Part shown: positions 13,573 to 13,579 of the stretch, piece after piece | Layout of the letters: every line of letters starts with the position of its first letter | Position numbering within the stretch: the stretch's first letter is position 1 | Source: JAFGJU01 sp964570935 | Lineage (GTDB): Bacteria; Eisenbacteria; RBG-16-71-46; JAFGJU01 | DNA length: 13,579 nt | Assembly (NCBI GenBank): GCA_964570935.1 | Contig: CAZMZP010000079.1 | Coordinates: 1 to 13,579 of the forward strand | Reading direction: 5' to 3' | The notes under the pieces: model-generated | Told to the model about the DNA's origin: nothing | Seen by the model: the letters and a program-made list of their open reading frames with translations, nothing else | Databases searched by the model: none | Made by a program: the position numbers and the translations under genes

Positions 13573-13579
13573 GGTTTTT

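Noticed and set aside
1..13579. CRISPR arrays, tRNA/rRNA genes, insertion sequences, phage or defence genes
   Set aside because: I saw no spaced direct repeats, cloverleaf or CCA-ended structures, transposase or nuclease motifs on either strand.

Overview
The window is high in G+C (by eye roughly 60%) and every gene I can support lies on the minus strand, so the biology reads right to left. The two exported proteins ending at 10046 and 5260 finish in a FlgD-like/type-A-sorting-like C-terminal domain (VxNPx ... VxxxxxxGxxVR ... W(D/N) ... G.Y.SGVY.. ... K.xxI). Together with lipoproteins carrying repeated W-x-G-x-D-x-D-G modules, this points to an uncultured FCB-superphylum bacterium of the Eisenbacteria/Latescibacteria/Krumholzibacteria kind. 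That placement is inference from style; no marker gene is present.

Layout from right to left. (1) 13543-13572 is a near-consensus sigma70-type promoter, followed by about 290 nt of untranslated leader (13244-13536) with inverted repeats. It drives a large exported protein of 1065 aa (10046-13243). That gene ends in a strong hairpin-plus-T-tract terminator (9980-10025), so it is probably an independent and well-expressed unit. (2) 9729-10045 is a gene-free gap holding that terminator, a very G+C-rich palindromic block with a G-quadruplex-type motif (9861-9948), and a TTGACA-led promoter candidate (9814-9842). (3) A tight three-gene set follows: a 493-aa lipoprotein (8247-9728), a 663-aa lipoprotein (6240-8231) and a 309-aa exported protein with a sorting-like tail (5260-6189). 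They look like co-made cell-surface or periplasmic proteins of unknown function. (4) After 118 nt with no clear terminator comes a metabolic set: an aldehyde dehydrogenase (3651-5141), a class III PLP aminotransferase (2227-3606, probably TTG-started), a strongly diverged aconitase/LeuC-like protein (846-2102), and the N-terminal third of pyruvate phosphate dikinase (1-836, running off the left edge).

How the genes may work together. Aminotransferase plus aldehyde dehydrogenase is the usual pair for taking an omega-amino acid to a semialdehyde and then to a carboxylic acid. Pyruvate phosphate dikinase interconverts pyruvate and PEP. The aconitase-like gene between them keeps the three cysteines that hold the 4Fe-4S cluster but has replaced several residues that are catalytic or substrate-binding in the family, and no small (swivel-domain) subunit gene is next to it. 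It is the most unusual protein in the window. The other points most worth following are the structured leader, the bulged hairpin before the aconitase-like gene, and a possible alpha/beta domain shared by the 663-aa lipoprotein and the 1065-aa exported protein. I found no tRNA, rRNA, CRISPR array, transposase or phage gene.
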